This document shows positions 45,325 to 52,778 of a DNA stretch of 56,109 nt, one piece after another; the stretch's first letter is position 1, and the number at the start of each line of letters is the position of its first letter. A program made the position numbers and the translations under genes. Where the stretch lies: assembly GCA_017961325.1 (NCBI GenBank), contig JAGCXM010000044.1, positions 1 through 56,109 of the forward strand. The letters run 5' to 3'. The DNA is from a bacterium. Lineage in GTDB: Bacteria; UBP6; UBA1177. Under the pieces are notes generated by a model. That model ran no database searches. It was given only the letters and a program-made list of their open reading frames with translations, and had not been told where the DNA came from.

Positions 45325-45406
45325 TTTTTTAGCAAATTTTCTTGAAATATCGCTCATTTTCTAGTAAATTTTAATTAAAACTCGCTCATTTTTTAGGAAT
45401 TTCATA
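45316..45406. repeat. AT-rich imperfect tandem repeats upstream of the second DUF4143 gene
   Basis: Three units of about 32-35 bp share the wording CGCTCATTTT-TAG-AAATTTT (starting near 45316, 45351 and 45383). The repeats lie directly after the gene remnant and before the AAA/DUF4143 gene. They may be the promoter region or an insertion footprint. Confidence 0.55.
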
Positions 45407-45433
45407 GACAAATCCAAGTGATTAAGGAATGTT

Positions 45434-46780
45434 ATGAAAAATTCAAATTACATCCGACGCAAAGCTGACGATTTTCTGGCTGAATGGAAAAAAAATCCGC
45501 AAAGAAAGCCTTTGATTGTGAAAGGAGCAAGACAGGTCGGCAAAACCGAGACAATTCTTCATTTTGCCAAGCAAAATTATAAGAATGTTGTCTACATAAA
45601 TTTTGTTGAGGATGAAAAATTCAAGTCGATTGTCAAAGACGGATACTCACCTGAAAACATTATAAAAAACATTACTCTTACAGAACCTTCCGCAAAATTT
45701 GTGTCCCGAAAAACACTCATAATTTTTGACGAGCTTCAGGAATTTCCCGAAATAGCCGTCTCTCTCAAATTTTTCTGCATTGACGGCCGCTTTGATGTGA
45801 TCTGTTCAGGTTCTCTTCTCGGAATCAGTTACCGCAGAATCGAAAGCAACAGTGTGGGCTACAAAACCGATTTCGAAATGACATCCCTCGATTTTGAGGA
45901 GTTTATTCTGGCAAAAGGCTACTCTTCGTCAATAATCGACGGGATGCTTGATAAAATGAAGAACATCACTCCTTTTTCCGATACTGAGATTGAAGTCTTT
46001 TCCGGTTTGTTCCGCGATTTCTGCATTACAGGCGGAATGCCCGCGATAGTTTCGTCATATTTGAGAAACGGCAGTTTTGAAGGTGTTCTCGATATGCAGC
46101 GTCAGCTGATTTCAGACTATCGGGAGGATGCTAAAAAATATGCGGAAGGGCTTGACAAAGCGAGGATTCTCCATGTTTTAAAACACATTCCAGTGCAACT
46201 TGCGAAAGAAAACAAGAAGTTCCAGATTTCAAAAGTGGCAAACGGTGCAAAATTCAAGGATTACTGGGGTTGCATCGAATGGCTGAACGATGCCGGTATT
46301 GTAAACATCTGCTACTGCATGAGATTTCCGGAACTGCCGCTGAGAGGCAACTACGACGAGTCTAAATATAAACTTTACTTCTTTGATACCGGGCTTCTTG
46401 TCGCGGAACTTGACGACGATGCTCAGGAAGATCTCCGCGCAAACGGAAATTTCGGGGTCTACAGTGGCGCCCTGTATGAAAATATTGTCGGAGAATCCCT
46501 GAAAAAACAAGGCCTTGAGCTTTATTACTACAAAAGGGAGAATTCAACTCTTGAGGAGGATTTTTTTGTCCGCGCAAAAAATTTTCTGATCCCGATTGAA
46601 GTCAAAGCGAAAAACGGCACCGCAAAATCGCTCCGCACACTGATTGAAAGCGACCATTATCCAGATATAAATTTCGGAATAAAACTGGTTAAAGGCAACA
46701 TCGGTTTTGCAAATAATATTTTTACCTTTCCATATTTCTGTTCATTCCTACTCAAACGCTATCTCGGGAGTTTAAAATGA
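45434..46780 (+). CDS. AAA_14/DUF4143 ATPase (second, different type)
   Basis: The 448-residue protein has Walker A VKGARQVGKTETI (about residues 29-41), Walker B LIIFDELQEFPE (about 95-106) and CSGSLLGI as sensor region. The DUF4143 part includes YWGCIEWLNDAGIV and YKLYFFDTGLLVAEL, and it ends with FLIPIEVKAKNGTAKSLR, a nuclease-like PIEVK motif. It differs clearly from the protein at 39515, so the two are not recent duplicates. The function of the family is unknown. It overlaps the FMN/ferredoxin-type gene by 4 nt. Confidence 0.9.
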   Translation: MKNSNYIRRKADDFLAEWKKNPQRKPLIVKGARQVGKTETILHFAKQNYKNVVYINFVEDEKFKSIVKDGYSPENIIKNITLTEPSAKFVSRKTLIIFDELQEFPEIAVSLKFFCIDGRFDVICSGSLLGISYRRIESNSVGYKTDFEMTSLDFEEFILAKGYSSSIIDGMLDKMKNITPFSDTEIEVFSGLFRDFCITGGMPAIVSSYLRNGSFEGVLDMQRQLISDYREDAKKYAEGLDKARILHVLKHIPVQLAKENKKFQISKVANGAKFKDYWGCIEWLNDAGIVNICYCMRFPELPLRGNYDESKYKLYFFDTGLLVAELDDDAQEDLRANGNFGVYSGALYENIVGESLKKQGLELYYYKRENSTLEEDFFVRAKNFLIPIEVKAKNGTAKSLRTLIESDHYPDINFGIKLVKGNIGFANNIFTFPYFCSFLLKRYLGSLK

Positions 46781-47913
46781 CAAAATTTTTCCGTATTTTC
46801 AGGATATCAGCCGTGATCATGGCTTTTGTCTCGGCTTTTTTTGTTCTTCACAAACCTGCGGAACCCCAAACCGATGACTGCAGCCTTGATAAAGATGCGG
46901 CAAAACAGATTTTCAAGACTGCCGAAACTTTCGAAAAAACCGGTTCAGAGTGTGTTTTTAATGTTTCCGATGTTTCGGGAAAGATGCTCGGAAGAGTGCT
47001 TTATGCAAAACCGGATGAGACAAGTGTCGCCGGTTTCGGAGGAAATCTGAGAGTCGTCGTAGGCATTTCGCCCGAGGGAAAAATCGCAGGGGTCGAACTC
47101 GGTGAAAACTACGAATCTTACGGTTTTATCGAGCGTGTAAGAAGCGAAGGTTTTTTCAAGAAATGGAACGGTCTCAGCGTTGAAGAAGCTGCAAAAGCCG
47201 ATGTCGATACAGTGAGCGGAGCGACGATGTCAACGACTGCGATAAAATCGATGGTCGCGCTAAACCTTTCGAAATACAGCGGTATGAAAATTGCGGCAGA
47301 TCAGCAGGATTTGACTCCTCTCTGGCTTAAAATCGCGGTTTTCGTCATCCTTGCATACTCACTTTTTGCATTTTTCTTTCCGCAGAAAACGGCAAAATTC
47401 CGCATTTTTCATCTTGCCGCACTCGCAGTTGTCTTAGGTTTTATCAGCGGCTCGGCACTTTCAATAGAATCTTTCAAAAACTGGCTAACAACCGGAAATA
47501 TCGCCCTTGTTCCGCTTGTAATTCTGTGCGCGGCACTGCTGCTTCCGATAATTTCCGGCAGGAATTTTTACTGTAACTTTGTCTGTCCTTTCGGAGCAAT
47601 GCAGGAACTTCTTGGAAAAATCCCGCTTCCGAAAAAGAGTTTTCCGCCGAAATTCATGAAAGCAGTTTCAATTTTTAAAGTTTTATTGCTTGTTGTGATT
47701 TATATTCTGATGATCTTCAAAGTTGTAACCGACTTCACCGTTTTCGAGCCTTTCAGCGCGTTCAAATTCGAGGCCGCCTCACTTCCTTCGCTTGTCATTG
47801 CAGCATTCTTTCTGATTGTTTCGCTTTTCATAAACCGTCCGTGGTGCAGACTCTTCTGTCCTACGGGAACACTTTTGAATATGCTCAGAAAGAAAAACGG
47901 AACGGAAATATAA
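46777..47913 (+). CDS. Membrane flavo-iron-sulfur protein (FMN-binding plus NapH/NosR-like)
   Basis: The 378-residue protein starts with a membrane helix, then a periplasmic FMN-binding domain (about 30-170). DTVSGATMSTTAI carries the Thr that covalently binds FMN in RnfG, NqrC and NosR. Several membrane helices follow, with two CxxxC-P motifs, CNFVCPFGAMQEL (about 267-279) and CRLFCPTGTLLNM (about 355-367), as in NapH/NosR/RdxA-type electron carriers. It lacks a soluble ferredoxin domain, so it is a compact NosR-like form. It probably passes electrons across the inner membrane. The acceptor is unknown. The ATG overlaps the stop of the ATPase gene. Confidence 0.87.
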   Translation: MTKFFRIFRISAVIMAFVSAFFVLHKPAEPQTDDCSLDKDAAKQIFKTAETFEKTGSECVFNVSDVSGKMLGRVLYAKPDETSVAGFGGNLRVVVGISPEGKIAGVELGENYESYGFIERVRSEGFFKKWNGLSVEEAAKADVDTVSGATMSTTAIKSMVALNLSKYSGMKIAADQQDLTPLWLKIAVFVILAYSLFAFFFPQKTAKFRIFHLAALAVVLGFISGSALSIESFKNWLTTGNIALVPLVILCAALLLPIISGRNFYCNFVCPFGAMQELLGKIPLPKKSFPPKFMKAVSIFKVLLLVVIYILMIFKVVTDFTVFEPFSAFKFEAASLPSLVIAAFFLIVSLFINRPWCRLFCPTGTLLNMLRKKNGTEI

Positions 47914-47941
47914 AACGAGAAAAACAAATTTAAATTTTAAT

Positions 47942-47969
47942 TTGATTTTGTGAAACCTGTCGTTATAAT
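47942..47969 (+). promoter_or_regulatory. Promoter for the cmk operon
   Basis: TTGATT (47942-47947) and TATAAT (47964-47969) are 16 nt apart, ending 21 nt before the cmk start codon. Confidence 0.7.
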
Positions 47970-47990
47970 GCCGCGTTTTTGGAGGGTGTC

Positions 47991-48659
47991 ATGAAAAAAA
48001 TCAGGGTTGCAATCGACGGTCCGGCAGGTGCCGGAAAAAGCAGCGTGAGCAGACTCACGGCTGAAAAATTAGGCTATTCATATATCGATACCGGCGCGAT
48101 TTACCGCGCTTTGGCCTTGCTCATGGGTGAAACGAAAGTTGAGGAGCACGACAAAATAAGGGAACTTCTGAAAGATTTCGAGGTCTCTTTCAAAATCGAA
48201 AACGGCGTAAACCGCGTTTTTCTCAACGGAAACGACGTGACAACCGAGATCCGTGCCGAAAAAATCAGCATGAAGGCAAGTTCGGTTTCGGCAATTCCGT
48301 TTGTCCGCGAGGCGCTTTTCAACATGCAGAGAAAATATGCCGAAAACGGCGGCGTCGTCATGGAAGGGCGCGATATCGGAACGGTTATCATACCTGATGC
48401 CGAACTCAAGATTTTTCTTACCGCTTCTCCGGAAAAACGGGCAAGACGAAGAATGCTTGAAATCGAAGCGAAGGGACTTAAAGTCGATTTTGACGAGCTC
48501 GTTAAAGAGATAAAGGAGCGCGACATCAAGGATTCAACACGCGCCGTTTCGCCTTTAAAACAGGCCGAAGATGCCGTCCTGCTCGACAATTCCGACATAA
48601 ATCTCGAACAGACGGTTGATCTCATCGTAAAATATGCGCATGAAAGAGAGGGGATATGA
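47991..48659 (+). CDS. cmk: Cytidylate kinase
   Basis: The ATG at 47991 has GGAGGG 6 nt upstream. The 222-residue P-loop kinase shows VAIDGPAGAGKSSVSR, YSYIDTGAIYRALA, and GGVVMEGRDIGTVIIPDA near residue 120, all typical of CMP kinases. RARRRMLEIEAKG and RDIKDSTRAVSPLKQA form the lid and base-binding parts. It phosphorylates CMP and dCMP. It is the first gene of an operon with ispH, dprA and topA. Confidence 0.97.
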   Translation: MKKIRVAIDGPAGAGKSSVSRLTAEKLGYSYIDTGAIYRALALLMGETKVEEHDKIRELLKDFEVSFKIENGVNRVFLNGNDVTTEIRAEKISMKASSVSAIPFVREALFNMQRKYAENGGVVMEGRDIGTVIIPDAELKIFLTASPEKRARRRMLEIEAKGLKVDFDELVKEIKERDIKDSTRAVSPLKQAEDAVLLDNSDINLEQTVDLIVKYAHEREGI

Positions 48660-49552
48660 AGATAGTTGTTGCCGGCAATTCAGGAGTGTGCTTCGGCGTG
48701 AGGAGGGCTTTCTCTCTGCTTGAAGAGGCTGTATCCGACGCGGAGAAAAGCGGAAAGAAAGTCTTTATGCTCGGACCGCTCATCCACAATCCGAGAGTGA
48801 TTGCGCAGTATGCAGAAAGAGGCGTAGACGTCATCGATATCGACTCGATTCGGGAAAATTCGTGCGTCGTGATACGCAGCCACGGCATCACGAAGGATGA
48901 AAGGGCGAAACTCGACAGATTCAGCGGAATAACCCTCGTCGATACTACCTGCCCTTATGTCCAGAGGATTCACCAGCTTGTCGAAAAGAGGTCGAAGGAG
49001 GGTTTTGCCGTTCTCATAATGGGAGACCGCGAGCATTCCGAAGTGAGAGGAATAACTTCGAAAATTACGGGCGCTTTCTTCGTCATTCATCCTGCCGAGT
49101 TTGATTCGAAAAACGGAAAACTTCTTGATTTTATCAAGACTCACGACAAAATTTTCGCTGTAGCGCAGACAACTTCGCGCCCTGCGAATTACGATTTTCT
49201 GCTGAAAAGATCACGGAAGATTGCGACCGAACTTCCAGGACACAGGTTTCTTGCGGCAGAAACGATCTGTACGGCAACACTCAAAAGGCAGGATTCGGCG
49301 GGCGAACTTGCGAAAAAGGTCGGTTCGATGGTCGTTATCGGCGGAAAAATCTCATCAAATACGGCAAAACTCTTTCAGGTAGTTTCGGAAAAGAACAGCA
49401 GTTCCTTCTGGGTCGAGTCTCCGGAAGATTTCACCTCATCCGATATCGAAATACTTAAAAATTCTGAATCCGTCGGAATCACCGCCGGTGCATCGACTCC
49501 GGACGAGCAGATTGCCGAAATGAAATCGTTTCTGGGCTCGCTCAATGGCTAA
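48656..49552 (+). CDS. ispH: 4-hydroxy-3-methylbut-2-enyl diphosphate reductase
   Basis: The 298-residue iron-sulfur enzyme has the three cluster Cys in GVCFGVRRAF (about residue 12), DTTCPYV (about 100) and ETICTATLKRQ (about 203), plus RSHGI and GDREHSEVRG. It performs the last step of the MEP isoprenoid pathway. The gene overlaps cmk by 4 nt and dprA by 8 nt. A typical short form without a fused S1 domain. Confidence 0.97.
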   Translation: MKIVVAGNSGVCFGVRRAFSLLEEAVSDAEKSGKKVFMLGPLIHNPRVIAQYAERGVDVIDIDSIRENSCVVIRSHGITKDERAKLDRFSGITLVDTTCPYVQRIHQLVEKRSKEGFAVLIMGDREHSEVRGITSKITGAFFVIHPAEFDSKNGKLLDFIKTHDKIFAVAQTTSRPANYDFLLKRSRKIATELPGHRFLAAETICTATLKRQDSAGELAKKVGSMVVIGGKISSNTAKLFQVVSEKNSSSFWVESPEDFTSSDIEILKNSESVGITAGASTPDEQIAEMKSFLGSLNG

Positions 49553-50492
49553 AACAGGCAACACCGCAGAAAACCATCCGGACAGAATTTTAAAGCTTGA
49601 CCCGAAAATCGGGCTTCCTCTTGACATTGAAGGTTCGATTTTACCGTGTGACGCAGACGGAATCGCGATAGTCGGAAGCAGGAAACCGTCTCTTTACGGC
49701 ATAAAACTTGCCGGAAAAGCGGCGGAAGCGGCTGTTAAAGGCGGAAAAACGGTAATCAGCGGTCTGGCGCGCGGCATTGATACCGAGTCTCACAGAGCCG
49801 CACTCAAATTCGGCGGAAGGACGATCGCGGTCCTTGGCACCGGAATAAACGTTATTTATCCCGAAGAAAACGTCGGTCTTGCCGAAGAAATCAGGCAGAA
49901 TGGCGCTTTGATTTCGCAGTTTCCGCCCGACACTCCGCCGATAGGGAGGAATTTTCCGATAAGAAACGAGACCGTCGCGAAAATGTGCGGTTCTCTCGTT
50001 CTCGTTCAGGCTGCGGCGAAGAGCGGTAGCCTCATCACGGCGAGACTTGCGCTTGAATACGGCAAAAAAGTCTTCGTCTGTCCCGGAGAGATCGGCGATC
50101 CGCTTTTTGAAGGAAGTTACGGATTTTTGAAAAAATACCGGAAAAACAGAAATCTAAAGATACTTTCCGATTTTGACATGCTTTCTGAAAACGGCGGATA
50201 TTCTGATCTGAATTCTGAACTCTTTTCAGCCGGACGAAGTGAAAAACATCCCGAAATTTCAGGCGGAAAGCCTTTTTTGAAAGAGAAAAAGGAACTGCAA
50301 CTTGATGGAACTGAAAAAATTGTTTATAACATAATAAAGTCAAATCCGTCAGGGATAGACTTTGACACTCTCACCGTTCTTTCCGGAATCGGCGCGGCTG
50401 AGCTTCCTACCGTACTGCTGACGCTGATTCTTGAAGGTGCAGTGAGTGAGCTTAGCGGCAAAATTTATAAACCAAGTGAGGCGGCATTATGA
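49545..50492 (+). CDS. dprA: DNA-processing protein DprA
   Basis: The 315-residue protein has the Rossmann-like DprA core, with AIVGSRKPSLYGI (about residue 43), SGLARGIDTESHRAAL, GTGINVIYPEENV, FPIRNETVAKMCGSLVLVQAAAKSGSLITARLALEYGK. An end domain with a winged-helix look (KIVYNIIKSNPSGIDFDTL) lies after residue 250. It protects incoming single-stranded DNA and loads RecA in transformation. No N-terminal SAM domain is present. It overlaps ispH and topA by a few nt each. Confidence 0.95.
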   Translation: MAKTGNTAENHPDRILKLDPKIGLPLDIEGSILPCDADGIAIVGSRKPSLYGIKLAGKAAEAAVKGGKTVISGLARGIDTESHRAALKFGGRTIAVLGTGINVIYPEENVGLAEEIRQNGALISQFPPDTPPIGRNFPIRNETVAKMCGSLVLVQAAAKSGSLITARLALEYGKKVFVCPGEIGDPLFEGSYGFLKKYRKNRNLKILSDFDMLSENGGYSDLNSELFSAGRSEKHPEISGGKPFLKEKKELQLDGTEKIVYNIIKSNPSGIDFDTLTVLSGIGAAELPTVLLTLILEGAVSELSGKIYKPSEAAL

Positions 50493-52714
50493 AACTTCTT
50501 ATCGTTGAATCTCCCACAAAGGCAAAAACTTTGACAAAATATCTGCCCGATTTCAAAGTCGTGGCTTCAATGGGTCACATCATCGACCTTCCGTCGAAAA
50601 CTTTAGGAATCGACATCGACGACAACTTCAAGCCCGATTACGAAGTGATTCCGGGCAAGGAGGCAACAATCGCGATGCTCAAAAAGGAAGCCGATGCGGC
50701 TGACGAAATCTATATCGGTTCCGACCCTGACCGTGAAGGAGAGGCTATCGCGTTCCACATCGCGTCGCTTTTTACGAACAAAGTCATTCACCGCGTTCTT
50801 TTCCACGAAATAACGAAAAGCGGAATAGAAAAGGCGCTTTCAACTTCCGCCGAACTGAACGAAGACCTTTACAATTCTCAGCAGGCGCGCAGAATTCTGG
50901 ACAGGATCGTCGGCTACAAACTTTCCCCTTTCCTCTGGAGAAGCGTTAAAAAGGGACTCAGCGCGGGAAGAGTCCAGTCTGTAGCATTAGAGATGATTGT
51001 CGACCGTGAAAAAGAGATCCGTGCTTTCGTCCCGGAAGAATACTGGTCGTTCAAGGCGGATTTTGCAGGAAAAAACGGCAGATTCGATGCCATTCTTGAA
51101 AAAATCAAAGGTGAAAAAGTCGAAGTAACAAATGAAAAAGATGCAAGCGCAATAAGGAATGATATAGAAAAAACGCAGTCTTTTTCAATAGTTTCAATTG
51201 AAAAGAAGGAAAAGAAGGAATCTCCTCTTCCGCCGCTCAACACGAGCAATCTTCAGCAGGAAGGCTCGCGTCTTCACAACTACACCGGCGAGCAGACGAT
51301 GCGGATCGCGCAGTCGCTTTATGAAGGTAAGGATCTCGGCGAAGACGGCTTCACCGGTCTTATCACCTACATGAGAACAGACTCTTTCAGAATTTCAGAC
51401 GAGGCGAATGCCGCTCTGCGCCAGTACATTGTGAAAAATATCGGCGAAGAGTTCCTTACTCCGAAGACGAAATATTACGCTAACAAAAAAGGGAAGACTC
51501 AGGACGCGCACGAAGCCATCAGACCGACCAATGTCGAGCTTACTCCGACGAAAGTCGCTTCAAAACTCACCAAAGACGAGCTTAACATCTACACTTTGAT
51601 CTGGAAGAGATTCGTTGCGACGCAGATGAAGGATGCGGTCTATGAAACTACGGCAATCACGATCGAAGATACCGGAAAGAAATATTCCTTCAAAAAGACA
51701 GGAAGCGTCATTCAGTTTGAAGGTTTCCGCAAGATATACAAAAAAACCGGCAAGGACGACACGATTCCGAAGGTTGCCGAAAACGAAGCGGTTCAGCTTG
51801 AAAATCCGGTATGCGAGCAGCATTTCACGAAGCCGACGCCGAGATTCACCGAAGGCAGTCTAGTAAAAGAACTTGAAGAAAAGGGAGTCGGCAGACCTTC
51901 GACGTACGCGACCGTAATCAAACAGATAGTTCAGCGCAATTACATCGAAAGGATGAAGGAGCCTAGAGGTGCTCTCATGGCTACCGATTTGGGAATTCTG
52001 GTCAGCGACACGCTTGTTTCGTTCTTTCCCGAAATCATCAACGTCAACTTCACCGCTGAGATGGAATCGGATCTTGATACCGTCGAAACCGGCGAAAAAG
52101 ACTGGCTCGAAGTTCTCAGAAGTTTTTACGCGACATTCTCGAAAGTTCTTGACAAAAGCATAACCGAAGTAAAAAAAGAGGGTAAAAAGAAGATTTACGC
52201 CGAAGAACCGTGTCCGAAATGCGGCAAAAAACTCGTTCTCAGATGGTCGAAAAAAGGGAATCTTCCGTTCCTTTCGTGCGAAGGCTATCCGGAATGTGAT
52301 TTTGCCGGAACTTTTGAGAAGGACGGTGAAGTCTACCACCTCAAAAACGAAGCAGAAGAGGAAAAAAGCGTTGAACTTGACGAAGTTTGCCCGAACTGCG
52401 GAAGCAAACTCGTCATCAAAAAGGGACGTTTCGGCGAATTCAAGGCCTGCAGCGCATATCCGAAGTGCAAAACGATAATCAAGGAAGAGAAAAAAATCTG
52501 CAACTGCCCGAAATGTGACGGTTATATCACGGTTAAACGTTCCAAAAAAGGGAAACTTTTCTATGGCTGCTCGAACTATCCGAAATGCGATTTCGTCAGC
52601 TGGTATAAGCCCGTCGAAGGTGAAGTCTGCCCCGAATGCGGAGCGGCGTATATCGTTGAAAAGAAAAGAAGCGGCAAAGTCTGCCAGATCTGCGGTCACA
52701 AAATAGAGGATTAA
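50489..52714 (+). CDS. topA: DNA topoisomerase I
   Basis: The 741-residue type IA topoisomerase starts with a TOPRIM domain (LIVESPTKAKTL, GSDPDREGEAIAFH). The catalytic Tyr lies in LITYMRTDSFRIS near residue 290, preceded by the SAGRVQSVALEMIVDREKEI region. The C-terminus has four zinc-finger-like segments, CPKCGKK..SCEGYPEC, CPNCGSK..CSAYPKC, CPKCDGY..CSNYPKC and CPECGAA..CQICGHK. It relaxes negative supercoils. The ATG overlaps dprA by 4 nt, so topA is the last gene of the cmk operon. Confidence 0.98.
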   Translation: MKLLIVESPTKAKTLTKYLPDFKVVASMGHIIDLPSKTLGIDIDDNFKPDYEVIPGKEATIAMLKKEADAADEIYIGSDPDREGEAIAFHIASLFTNKVIHRVLFHEITKSGIEKALSTSAELNEDLYNSQQARRILDRIVGYKLSPFLWRSVKKGLSAGRVQSVALEMIVDREKEIRAFVPEEYWSFKADFAGKNGRFDAILEKIKGEKVEVTNEKDASAIRNDIEKTQSFSIVSIEKKEKKESPLPPLNTSNLQQEGSRLHNYTGEQTMRIAQSLYEGKDLGEDGFTGLITYMRTDSFRISDEANAALRQYIVKNIGEEFLTPKTKYYANKKGKTQDAHEAIRPTNVELTPTKVASKLTKDELNIYTLIWKRFVATQMKDAVYETTAITIEDTGKKYSFKKTGSVIQFEGFRKIYKKTGKDDTIPKVAENEAVQLENPVCEQHFTKPTPRFTEGSLVKELEEKGVGRPSTYATVIKQIVQRNYIERMKEPRGALMATDLGILVSDTLVSFFPEIINVNFTAEMESDLDTVETGEKDWLEVLRSFYATFSKVLDKSITEVKKEGKKKIYAEEPCPKCGKKLVLRWSKKGNLPFLSCEGYPECDFAGTFEKDGEVYHLKNEAEEEKSVELDEVCPNCGSKLVIKKGRFGEFKACSAYPKCKTIIKEEKKICNCPKCDGYITVKRSKKGKLFYGCSNYPKCDFVSWYKPVEGEVCPECGAAYIVEKKRSGKVCQICGHKIED

Positions 52715-52724
52715 ACCTCTTTTG

Positions 52725-52750
52725 TAGAGACGTTCCATGAAACGTCTCTA
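52725..52750. terminator. Bidirectional hairpin terminator between topA and uvrC (palindrome copy D)
   Basis: TAGAGACGTT and AACGTCTCTA form a perfect 10-bp stem around CCATGA. The flanking TTTTG and CAAAA extend it and supply T-runs in both directions. It lies between two convergent genes, 10 nt after the topA stop and 29 nt before the uvrC stop. The stem shares GAGACGT with copy C at 42455-42476. Confidence 0.75.
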
Positions 52751-52778
52751 TGCAAAATATCAATAAAATCAATATGTT

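Noticed and set aside
45434-46780. Transposase of an insertion sequence
   Set aside because: The protein has Walker motifs and DUF4143 features, and no terminal inverted repeats were found around it.
51860-52738. 292-codon open frame opposite topA
   Set aside because: It is antisense to the topA zinc-finger region, with no own ribosome site, and it crosses the terminator hairpin.
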